From Rhizomys pruinosus (lineage: Eukaryota > Chordata > Mammalia > Rodentia > Spalacidae), in assembly GCA_009823505.1 (NCBI GenBank), contig VZQC01009964.1:16001-80000 (forward strand): DNA of 64,000 bases, read 5' to 3'. The position numbers and the translations under genes were made by a program. How positions within the stretch are numbered: the first letter of the stretch is position 1; each line of letters starts with the position of its first letter. The notes below the pieces were generated by a model that did not search any database, was not told the DNA's origin, and saw nothing but the letters and a program-made list of their open reading frames with translations. Positions 55,433-64,000 of the stretch are shown in pieces.

Positions 55433-55447
55433 AATTCTACAATTTTA

Positions 55448-55542
55448 AAAAGGAGACATATACCTACTCTTCTTTCTGCTGGGTTAGTAATAGGACTGAA
55501 TAAGATAATGTGTGTAGAAATATTGCAAATTTTAAAGAGGTA
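55448..55542. other. Short unique stretch between L1 and B1
   Basis: Nothing recognised. Confidence 0.35.
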
Positions 55543-55559
55543 TTAAAATGTGAGGTTTG

Positions 55560-55715
55560 GGCCAGGCGTGGTGACGCACGTCTTTAATCCTAGCACTTGG
55601 GAGGCAGAGGCAGGCGGATCTTTGTGAGTTCAAGGCCAGCCTGGTGTACAGAGTGAGTTCCAGGACAGCTGGGACTACAGGGAGACCCTGTCTCGAAAAG
55701 ACAAAAAAAAAACTG
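55560..55715 (+). mobile_element. B1 SINE, young
   Basis: Near-consensus B1. Target-site duplication TTAAAATGTGAGGTTTG (55543-55559) and TTAAAAAGTGAGGTTTG (55716-55732). Confidence 0.97.
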
Positions 55716-55732
55716 TTAAAAAGTGAGGTTTG

Positions 55733-56380
55733 TTATTAATTTATGCTTCTTGAAAGTTTCCAGGTTTCCTAGAATTTCTATGAAAATGATTCATCCAAAA
55801 CAACAATAGCATTCTTACATCCAACTTCCTTTGGCAGGTTTTGGTCTCTGAAAGTAAATGTTAATCCTGCTATTACCATTATTCAGTCTGCTGTGTCATA
55901 TTTGCTGAGTGACTGCTTGCTCAAAGTAGTTTAACCAGAATGAGAGCCAAAGTTGTTACCTCTTTTATTCATAGACTGTTCATCTGAAAAGTACATTGAA
56001 GTAAGCATCAATGAACAACCTGATTTGAGTGCCAGCAATACATTTTAAACACAGTTGATTGAGGCAATAACTCACAATAGGCATTTGAACTGTGCTTAAG
56101 ACCAGATCAAGAAAACAGCCTTTTGGTAGTTATCAATGAAGTTTTTAAAAATAAAGTTGTTACCAATGAAAACATTACTTCTTATGATATCTCTGACTTA
56201 TTTGCAGGCTCTTTGTTTCAGACAGAAGGAAATACTGTTCAGTTCGGAATCTTCCCAGCCAAGTACCTACATTTCTGCTGTGCCCTCATCACACCAGGCA
56301 CTCTTTTCAGTGCTGGGACTAAAAAAGTTTCAAGATCCATTCTCTGTCCTCAAAGTACTTCAATATATAACAGTTGGAGA
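55733..56380. other. No recognised feature
   Basis: Unique-looking AT-rich DNA. Short frames at 56123-56432 have no domain. Confidence 0.4.
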
Positions 56381-56640
56381 CATATATATATATATATATG
56401 GCGCGTGGCCGCAAAGGACGGCTAAGATCTAACAGGGGGAGGACAGAGCTGAGATAGGATCTTATTAGAGAGATATAGAGATAGAAGCATTTATCTATCA
56501 CCTAGCGAGCATGGAAGTACCATCGAGCTAGCAGATATCTGCTAGCTAATCTTATCTAATCTATCTATCTTATCTATCTATCTTCATGCTCTTTCCATCA
56601 TCATCTGATCCATCTATTTATCTAAGCAATTATAACTGAT
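56381..56640. repeat. (TA)n followed by degenerate TATC/AGAT-like sequence
   Basis: An abrupt change after (TA)n into GGCGCGTGGCCGC, then scrambled TATC/GATA-like words and a clearer (TATC)n at about 56555-56583. It reads like a tetranucleotide repeat with many errors, or a genuine degenerate repeat. Confidence 0.6.
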
Positions 56641-56789
56641 AAATAAGGAGTAAAATACTTGGTACAGATGTGTTTTGGCTGTAGGCTGATTGTTATACTT
56701 TTTACATTCTTTAGGTGTTTGGGCACAACACCTGACAGATAGGTTTTGCATGAAGGATGCTGTTACTCATGGATTATCACTTCATAGCT

Positions 56790-57050
56790 AAAAATGAAAA
56801 AAAAAAAAAAAAAACTGAGAGAAAGATGCAGGACCAGTCATGGCAAGAATGCATGATCTGGATGGGGTGGGGGTGGGGGGGAGGGAAAGGGGAAATTAAG
56901 CTGAACTGAACTTGGAAAAAATGTTGAAAATGACCAAAGCATCAATAAAAAATTAATAAAAAATAAAAAAAAAAAAAAACAAAAAAAAAAAAAAAAAAAA
57001 AGAAAGTTAACACTTCTTAAAAAAAAAAAAAAAAAAAAAAAACAAACATA
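56790..57050 (+). mobile_element. L1 3' end followed by long A-tracts
   Basis: CTGAGAGAAAGATGCAGGAC, a G-rich purine tract (about 56857-56896) and ATCAATAAAAAATTAATAAA match the last 180 bases of the L1 at 45749-47049. Two further A-tracts follow to 57041, suggesting a very long or duplicated tail. Confidence 0.85.
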
Positions 57051-57288
57051 ATTTTCTTTTTAAAAATACTTTTCATTTTTGGTTGTTAGCTTTGTATTTA
57101 GTGGCTGCACTATCCTTCTTCACCAATGACACATGTTGACATAGGTTTTTTAACATCCGAAATATAAAGATCAAAACAAAGGGAGAGAGAAAACAAGTGG
57201 ACCCCAATTAAAAGATGGGCCAATTGTCTGAAACAGCAAATTCTCAAAAGACGTAAAAGAAGGTAAGAAACATCTTAAAAGTGTTCAA

Positions 57289-57540
57289 TGTCGGGGCTGG
57301 AGAGATGGCCTAGCGGTAAGAGCACCGGATCTTTATTACAGAGGACCCGGGTTCGATTCCCAGCAACCCACATGGCGGCGCCAGAACCGTCTGAAACTCT
57401 GATTCCAGGAGACAATCCAGTTCCAAGGGAATCCGAGACCTCTCTTTCTGCCCTCCGCTGCACTTGCACGACCCGGGTGCACAGACTTGCATGCAGACAG
57501 TAATTCATACACTACGGACAATAAATTAAAATTAATACTA
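57289..57540 (+). mobile_element. B2 SINE inserted in the host L1
   Basis: Forward B2. AAAAGTGTTCAATG occurs on both sides (about 57276-57289 and 57544-57557). It has the internal duplication in altered form and many small indels. Confidence 0.92.
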
Positions 57541-57745
57541 AAAAAAGTGTTCAATGTTCATTAGTACTGGGAAATAAAATTAAAAACCACTTTAAGATTA
57601 CTTCAATATTTACGTCTTAGTCAGTGGGACTGGCTAAGATCAAGAGAACAAATGATACCAAATGTTGGAGAGGATGTGGGGAAAGGAATGTTCATTCACT
57701 GCTGGTGGGATTGTAACTTTGCTGCAAATTCTATAGAAGCGTGTG

Positions 57746-59796
57746 AAGAACTCTTTTTTTAATATCTAATACTTTCAATTGGGTTTTGGTATTCAGACGT
57801 CATTTTTTTTTTTCCAAGTTCAATTTAGACAATTCCCCTTTTCCTTCCTCCGCCCCACCCCACCAAACTCATGTGTTCTGCCATACCATGTCCTGCACCT
57901 TCTCTCGGTCTTTTTTAAGTATTTCTCTGCAGCGGTTATTGTTTGGGCCAGAATTAACTAGTTATCAGTTCCCTTCTTTTAACTCCAGTTCCTTATGTTG
58001 TTGTGGTTCCCTCCCAATGTATGCTCTTTTAAAACCTCTGGCCTTATAAATGTATATATGTCCAGAATTATGTCCTCCAGACTAACTTTTGTTTGTTAAC
58101 TTGCTGATGTGGTTAAGTTAACTCTGATGTATGTTTAAGAGTTCACATTTTCCCCTTGTAATTTTAATATACTTCTAAAAATACTGGATATATACCTTCA
58201 CCCATATATATTAATCTACATGTCTGAAAGTATGTGGTACGTTAATTCTCGGGTTATTACGAGATTCATATTAAACCTCACGTTGCTTTCAGATAGAAGC
58301 AAATATAAACAATCGCTGCTCCAACTTGTCTTTTCAAATGGGGGATTGGTGTACTAGCATCCACATTTGAGAGAAACCATTGCCTGTTTGTTTTGGTGGG
58401 ACTTTGTACTTCATTGCATAAGGCTTGAGTTCCACCATTTACCTTACAAGGTTCTCATGTGCTGTCATCTTTTCTTTACCACTGCGTACAACTCCATTGT
58501 ATAGATGCTTACCACATTTTTGTGATCCACCATCAGTTGAGGGGCATTTGGTTTGCTTCCAGCTTCTTGCTATTGTGAAGACGGTCTCTTGCAATAAACA
58601 TAGCTGGCATTATCTTGCCGTAGGATGAGTTCTCTGGGTATATACCCAAGAGTGGTACGGACTGGTCAGGTGGTCAGGCTCATTTGAGTCTTTACGTGTT
58701 CTCCACACTGCTTTCACAGTGGTTGTATGAGTTTACATTCTCACCAAAGTGGATGAGTGTTCCCTTTCCCCATACCCTCTCCACATTTGGTGTCTTTTGT
58801 TTTCTTGATCTTTAGCCAGTCTTATTGGAGTGAGATGACTTGCGTGGTTTTAATTTTTCATTTCCTTAACTTAAATGATGTTGAAACACTTTTTGGAGAT
58901 GTTTCTCAGCCATCTTACTTTTTACTGATGAAGTCTCTTGTTCAGCTCTTTACTCCATCTTTTGGTGAGTCATTGTTTTTTTAGTTCTTTGTTTTTTGAG
59001 TCGTTTATATATTCTGGAATTATGCTCTGTCAGTTCTCACTGTGAGGTTTCCTTCACACTCTGTGAGGTTTTCTCTTCACTTGCCTTGATGTTTTTTCAC
59101 TGTCGAGCATTTGAGTTTAATGAAGTCTCACTTGTCAATTTGTACCTTATATTTGTGTGCAAGCTGCTGTCTGATTTAGAAGTCTTTCTATGCTATGTCT
59201 TGTAGGTTGCTGCCAGCTTTTATTCTATCACTCAGAGTTTTCAGTTTACAATTGAGGTCTTTGATCCATTTGGAGTGATTTTTGTTCAGGGTGTGAGGTA
59301 GTGGTTTAATTTTGTTCTTTTGCATATGGCGATCCAGTTTTGCCCGCACCACTTTGTGCAGCTGCCTCTTTCCTCCAATGGAGCTTTTTGGCCCCTATAA
59401 ATATGACGTGGCCAAGAATTGTATTTGCTCACGTTTGGATCTTCACTTTTCTTCCATTGGTCAACATGTCTGTTTTTATGCCAGTCCCAGGCTGTCTTTC
59501 TGACTATCGCTGTAATACCGTTTGAAGTCCGGTAAAGTGATCCCCCTGTATTGCCTTTTCATTCAGGGTTGCGTTAGTTCAGGGTCTTTTGTTTTTCCAT
59601 ATGCATTTACGGAATTTTTCCAAGTCTGTGAGAAAACTCATGTGGATTTTAAATTGGGATTGCATTGAATCTGTACTATTATTTGGGGTAGAAATAGAAT
59701 GGACATTTTTACTTATTTTTCCAATCCATGAGCATGGGAGATTATTCCATCTTTTGATGTCTTCCCAATTTCCTTCTTCAGGGGTTTAACAAACAC
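57746..59796 (-). mobile_element. L1 LINE inserted in the host L1, opposite strand
   Basis: A T-rich tail, a 3'UTR (to about 58335) with the CCCCACCCCACC tract, then about 1.45 kb of ORF2 up to AAGAAGGAAATTGGGAAGAC read on the minus strand. Host sequence GAAGAACTCTT on the left and ACAAACACTCTT on the right form a rough target-site duplication. The ORF2 frame is broken every few dozen bases by single-base indels. Confidence 0.85.
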
Positions 59797-60029
59797 TCTT
59801 AAAAACACTCGTATGAACCTAGCATTGTCCTGGTTTATATCCCTCCTGGCATATACGGAACGGGACATTGTAAATGCAGAGATACTTATACAACCATGTT
59901 TGTTGCTTCTTTTCACTATTGAAAGAGAGGACGGAACCTAAGCTCCCTCAAACGATGCGGTGGATGGTTAACTGTGGCAATTTTTATACAATGGAGTTCT
60001 ACTCAATGGTAAAACGACAGCCAAAGTTC

Positions 60030-60297
60030 GGTGCTGCGAGCTGGGCCTAGTGGTTAAAGCACCAACTGCTCTTGCAGTGGCCCAGGTTCGATCCCAGGAT
60101 CCACATTGTGGCTGAGAACCATCTGTACTCCAATTCCAGGAGACCTCCAGTGCCAGGTGGAATCGACACCCTCTTCGGATCTCCGTGGCAGTGCATGACA
60201 CAGGGTGTACAAACCTACATGCAGCAGTACATGCCAACACATAAAAATATAAATAAATAACAAAATAAATAAAAATAACAAAAGAAAGGACAAAGTC
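60030..60297 (+). mobile_element. B2 SINE inserted in the host L1
   Basis: Forward B2 from GAGCTGGGCCTAGTGG to ACACATAAAAATATAAATAA, with the altered internal duplication. The flanks (GACAGCCAAAGT and GGACAAAGTCAT) suggest a short target-site duplication. Confidence 0.9.
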
Positions 60298-60335
60298 ATG
60301 AACTTTGAAAAGGAAATGGATGGAACTAGAAACTT

Positions 60336-60850
60336 AAATTTTTTTTATTGCTATTAAACTTTTCCAAAAATCATTTCTCATGAATTTTAGAGTCATTCTT
60401 CTTTCCATGCCCCCACCCCACCTGAGTCTGCACTCTGCCATACATGTCTGTATCTTTTTTCTGAGTCTTTCCAGAGTTTTTGTTTATTTTCAATTCCTTT
60501 GTTGTTGTCTCTCTAGTACTTTTATCTGCTCAATCTATATTGTATATATACACATACATAATTATATATCTATCTATATATATATATATTATATATTCTA
60601 TATATTCACATATCACCTGAATTGGAGGATTTTCTTTATTTTTCTTGTAAAAATGTAAAAAAATACACATTATGTACCATTCACATATCATTGAGTTGGA
60701 GGATTTTCTTTATTTTTCTTGCTAAAAGATTGTCATGTTTTTCTTAAGGAGGTGTTTGAGGTTCCTCCTTGGCACACCCAAACAACCATCATCAATCCTG
60801 CCCTTGTGCTCCACACTGGGGGTCTTTCCCTCCCAAGGTCACCCAAATGA
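60336..60850 (-). mobile_element. L1 3'UTR block inserted in the host L1
   Basis: A T-tract, then reverse L1 3'UTR: CCCCCACCCCACCTGAG, CTGCCATACATGTCTG, a TA-rich simple stretch (60540-60600), TCCTCCTTGGCACACCCAAA and GTGCTCCACACTGGGG. It matches 53220-53640. A segment containing TTGGAGGATTTTCTTTATTT is duplicated at about 60605 and 60681. Confidence 0.8.
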
Positions 60851-60851
60851 G

Positions 60852-61423
60852 ATCCAGTAAGTACTGTGTCTTGTCTTGATCTTTCTGTGCTGGCCTCCAT
60901 AATAAAGCCTGGGTAGATCCAACCATGGCCGTCTATACTCTGAAGAAGCTGAAATCCCAGTTAGTGCTCAGTCTCTTAAGCTGTATATCTCCTTAGTCCC
61001 CATCTGGCATTGAAGGTTTGGAGGTTCTTGGAGGAGATATGAGTCTTCAGTCCCTATTGGAGGGTTAAAAGCTGTGTCTTATGTCTTAAGGAATGGCAAA
61101 AGCACTGGCAGCCACAGGATATCTGCACTTCCCAGTAAGATAGAATTGAAACCAGGCCAAAACAATAGTTACTCTCTCTTTATTCTTTTTGTCTTTTTAC
61201 TAAGATTCAAGTTTTATACCTGAAGTACCAATTGCTCGGGCCTTACTGATTATTTAGTTCTGGTTTTACTTTCCTTTTGCATGCTTAATGCCACACAGTT
61301 AACCCAGATTAACCACGGTTTTCATTTTCTCAAGGTCACGTTTGAAGATATGGTTGTCAGGGGTCATGGGGTTTTTTTGGGCGGGGTGGTAAGCCACTGG
61401 CCCCTTTCAGCTTTTCATTTATT
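60852..61423 (-). mobile_element. ERVL-related LTR-like element, copy 2
   Basis: Matches 1215-1850. It adjoins the L1 3'UTR block without a visible boundary repeat. The whole 60336-61423 unit sits between CTAGAAACTT and CTAGAATCTT of the host L1, so it may have entered as one unit. Confidence 0.55.
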
Positions 61424-61438
61424 GACCTAGAATCTTTT

Positions 61439-61716
61439 TTTTTTTTTTTTTTTTATTAAAATTTTTTTTTTTATTAATTTTTTTATTTATTTCTGTATGT
61501 TATGAATGTCATGTCTGCATGCAAGTCTGTGCAACCCGTGTAGTGCAACGCCGCGGAGGTCAGAAGAGGGTCTCGGATTTTCCTGGACGGGAGTTCTCCC
61601 TGGAATTGGAGCTTCAGAACGGTTCTAAGCTGCCATGTGGGTGCTGGGGACTCGAACCCGCGGGTCCTCGTAAGAGCGGTCGGCGCTCTAACCGGATCGG
61701 CCATCTCTCCAGCCCG
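61439..61716 (-). mobile_element. B2 SINE, young subfamily, with many indels
   Basis: Target-site duplication GACCTAGAATCTTTT (61424-61438) and GACCTAGATCTTTT (61717-61730). It has the internal duplication and CpGs of the young group but at least six single-base indels against copies such as 12461-12695. Confidence 0.95.
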
Positions 61717-62878
61717 GACCTAGATCTTTTATGTTAAGTGAAGTAACAGACTCAGAAAAAACAATATTGCATTTGATGATCCCTGGTACCAAAATCCTTA
61801 TATCCTGATGTAGAAATGGGGACCCCAAGGAATAATGGAATGGAAGCAGTGGAGGTAAAGGGGACGAGCAGAAACCTGAGAGAGAGACGTGGTGAGGGTA
61901 CAAGGAGAAATGGATAAAATGGGGGCACTTAAATGGGAAGGGGAAGGGAGGGATTATACAAGGAATTTGAGGATAAAATGGAAAGAAGGGAGCTCGAGAG
62001 AGGGGCCATACGGAGACTGGTGTTATCAGGGAGAATGGGGGGAATCAAAGGCTGCTTTAAAATGGGGAAGGCATGGAGGGAGACGTTAGGGTACAATGAG
62101 AGAGAGAGAGAGATAACATGCCTAGATGTGTAAAAAAAAAAAAACAACAAAGAGGACATATTAGTCTGATAACTAGTGACACTCTCCATGAGGTCCATGT
62201 GATATGCTAGAAGGCTACTTCAACAAGAAGCAAATTGCACGTTAGGAGAAACCTTTCTTTGAGTTGTTGCCCAGAGTAGTCCAAGAGACTCCCCCAAATT
62301 ACACAGGATATGCCCAGCACCTTCATGGCCTCCCAGAGCTTGAAGGTGAGACCCCACGCTGAAGACAGGACATACTTTGGAGACGTGCTTTTGGAGAGCA
62401 AACGATGGAAGGCTCCCGAGGACTCCAGGTGGAGCCTGGAGGAAGCCGGAATCGACTCCCCTGAAGGTGAGCTTCATAGTGCTGGAGCCAATGGGGCGAG
62501 AATGACCTGGAAGCGACCTCCCCTGAAGGTGAGCTCTCATAGATGCTGTGGGAGAGCACTATGGAAACTGCTAAGGGAGAACATTAACTATGGTCCAAAC
62601 ACTCAGCTTTAGAACCAAACAACCACGACAAACATGCATGTGCATGCATATGACATTGGTGCAGTGCTCGGCCCTTTTTTCTTGGGGGCAATCACTAGTT
62701 ACCTAATTGGACTTACAGCCACTCAATGGAGGACGGAAAACTATGCCATGAGTATCTTACTTTGAACCAGTTGTCTAAATTACCATGGGGAGAGAAGCTG
62801 AGAGCGAGAAGAGCATCTAGATCTTAGCGAAAACCCCAAGGCTTTGTTCACATCCACTCAGACTAATGTAATTTCTTT

Positions 62879-63055
62879 TTCCTTTTTTTTTTTTTTTGGT
62901 GTTTTTGAGTCAGGGTCTCCCTGTAGCTCCAGCTGCCCATAGAACTCCGATCTTATATAGACCAAGATGGCCTAAACTCACGAGATACCCTCTTGCCTCT
63001 TGCCTCCACAAGTGTAGGATTAAACGACATGACACCCCACAGCCTGGCGATAAGT
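62879..63055 (-). mobile_element. B1 SINE inserted in the host L1 3'UTR
   Basis: The 11-bp repeat TGTAATTTCTT occurs at 62868-62878 and 63056-63066. The reverse B1 contains several small indels (GAACTCCGATC, AACTCACGAGATACCC). Confidence 0.9.
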
Positions 63056-64000
63056 TGTAATTTCTTACTAAGTGCCAAAATGTTTCCTCAGTCACCAATC
63101 TCAAAAGATGCTTCTTTTTACAAATGGAGCTACATGGTTACAACTGTCAAAGTAGATGCACATAATTTTCTGGCAGCACAGGTCTATAATCCCAAGCCTA
63201 AAGTGACACATCTACAATGTAACCTTTACACCTAAGGCTACTCGTGTAGAAAAAGAACAAAAGGAGGACACAATGGATCTCTTTAACCTCAGTAATGAAC
63301 TCCTTCATGTAACAAAGGGCCAGGAAACCACAAAGGAGGACACAAATGGCCAAACACACTGTAGGATTGGAGTCTGCAGAGTGGCGGAGTGCGGGCGGGG
63401 TCTCCTATATTACGCTTCACTACCTAGGGTTCAGGACCATTGTGGGAAGAGGGGGCAGAATGTAAGTTAGGATAAGACATGTAGGGGGTGAGGTCGGTAC
63501 CGGCCATATGATGACACTGAATCATCTCAAAACTTGGGGACCTGTTCAATATGTCTTTTACGCGTAGTGTCGGCCATGCAACAAGACCCATGCAAATTTA
63601 AACAGACAAAACCTACTAGACAGTGCAATGGAAATGGGCCCCAGCCTGGCCGGCACGCAGGTCTGAACTCTCTTAGCAGACAACTATTGTCAGCTGTTTA
63701 CTGACTGGGATGTTGAGTGAAGAGGCTGATCTTCTTAAAGTTGAGGGACTCTGGATGGGTTGACTAGGACCTCAATGGAATGAAACTTGCACGGAGGAAG
63801 AAGCTAGGCACGCTTATTTGACACGTGGGCCTTCACACAAAAGAGAGAATGTGATTTCCATTGGGCGGCCATCGAAGTTCACCAGTGGGGAAGGGGGGGG
63901 CGTTGTCGAGGAAGATTAAGGTTTATCGAGAAGTGTTTTTTCAAATACACAATAAATTCAGAAAAACTCTTAAAAATTCACACGACACAAAAGGCTTCTT

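Larger units (their letters stand above)
57135..64000 (+). mobile_element. Host L1 (ORF2 end plus long 3'UTR) carrying a stack of insertions
   Basis: ORF2-derived sequence occurs at 57135-57745, 59797-60335 and 61731-61770 (ATGTTAAGTGAAGTAACAGA follows ATGGATGGAACTAGAAA of the ORF2 end). It continues into a 3'UTR matching 30705-32445 up to the window end. The pieces join in order when the inserted elements are removed. The 3'UTR would be about 2.2 kb. Many single-base indels disturb the reading frame. Confidence 0.8.

Noticed and set aside
57746..60335. L1 with a twin-primed 5' inversion (minus-strand part meeting a plus-strand part near 59800)
   Set aside because: Both parts contain the ORF2 C-terminal region, and the plus-strand pieces on both sides are collinear. 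An inverted L1 inserted in another L1 explains it better.
1..64000. CRISPR arrays, operons or bacterial-type systems
   Set aside because: The repeat content is wholly mammalian. No regularly spaced direct repeats with unique spacers and no prokaryotic gene organisation are present.

Overview
This window is mammalian nuclear DNA from a myomorph (mouse-like) rodent. The evidence is the repeat set: many B1, B2, B3/B4 and ID SINEs, Lx-like and other L1 LINEs, rodent MaLR and ERVL-type LTRs, and one IAP-like ERVK LTR, lying over older mammal-wide repeats (MIR, MER5A, MLT1). The B1 and B2 consensus sequences differ in detail from those I know for mouse and rat, so I do not name a species.

I find no protein-coding gene that I can support. 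Nearly all open frames are short and fall in repeats or simple sequence. The only frames with recognisable protein homology are C-terminal pieces of L1 ORF2, at about 45.7-46.5 kb (+) and 54.0-55.4 kb (-). The window therefore looks intergenic or intronic. The non-repeat stretches are described individually, and two of them (about 16.5-16.8 kb and 19.16-19.4 kb) are possible conserved non-coding elements, on composition only.

Layout. 0-6.1 kb: LTR remnants, two B1s, an inverted L1 carrying a B2, then a 27-bp minisatellite (5793-6062). 6.1-20 kb: scattered SINEs, MIR, MER5A and MLT1 remnants in mostly unique DNA. 20-27.2 kb: LTR-rich, with a complete ERVL-type solo LTR (20127-20601), a MaLR LTR inside an Lx 3' end (22978-23384), and a three-layer nest in which an ERVK-type LTR sits in an ERVL-type LTR inside an MLT1. 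27-45 kb: mixed SINEs, a long L1 3' end (30.7-32.4 kb) and an IAP-like LTR (34592-34972). 45-50.7 kb: an L1 inserted in an MLT1, clustered B2s, and a MaLR LTR followed by its primer-binding site. 51-55.5 kb: an inverted Lx 3'UTR, then two inverted L1s inserted one after the other at the same target sequence.

57-64 kb is a stack of insertions inside one plus-strand L1: an inverted L1, three B2s, an L1-3'UTR/LTR-like block and a B1. From about 56.4 kb onward repeats carry far more single-base insertions and deletions than their relatives elsewhere. This looks like lower base accuracy, as at the end of an unpolished contig. A single N at 418 flanked by a 16-bp direct repeat is a second assembly flag. 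I did not find a new multi-gene system here. The interest lies in insertion history and assembly quality.
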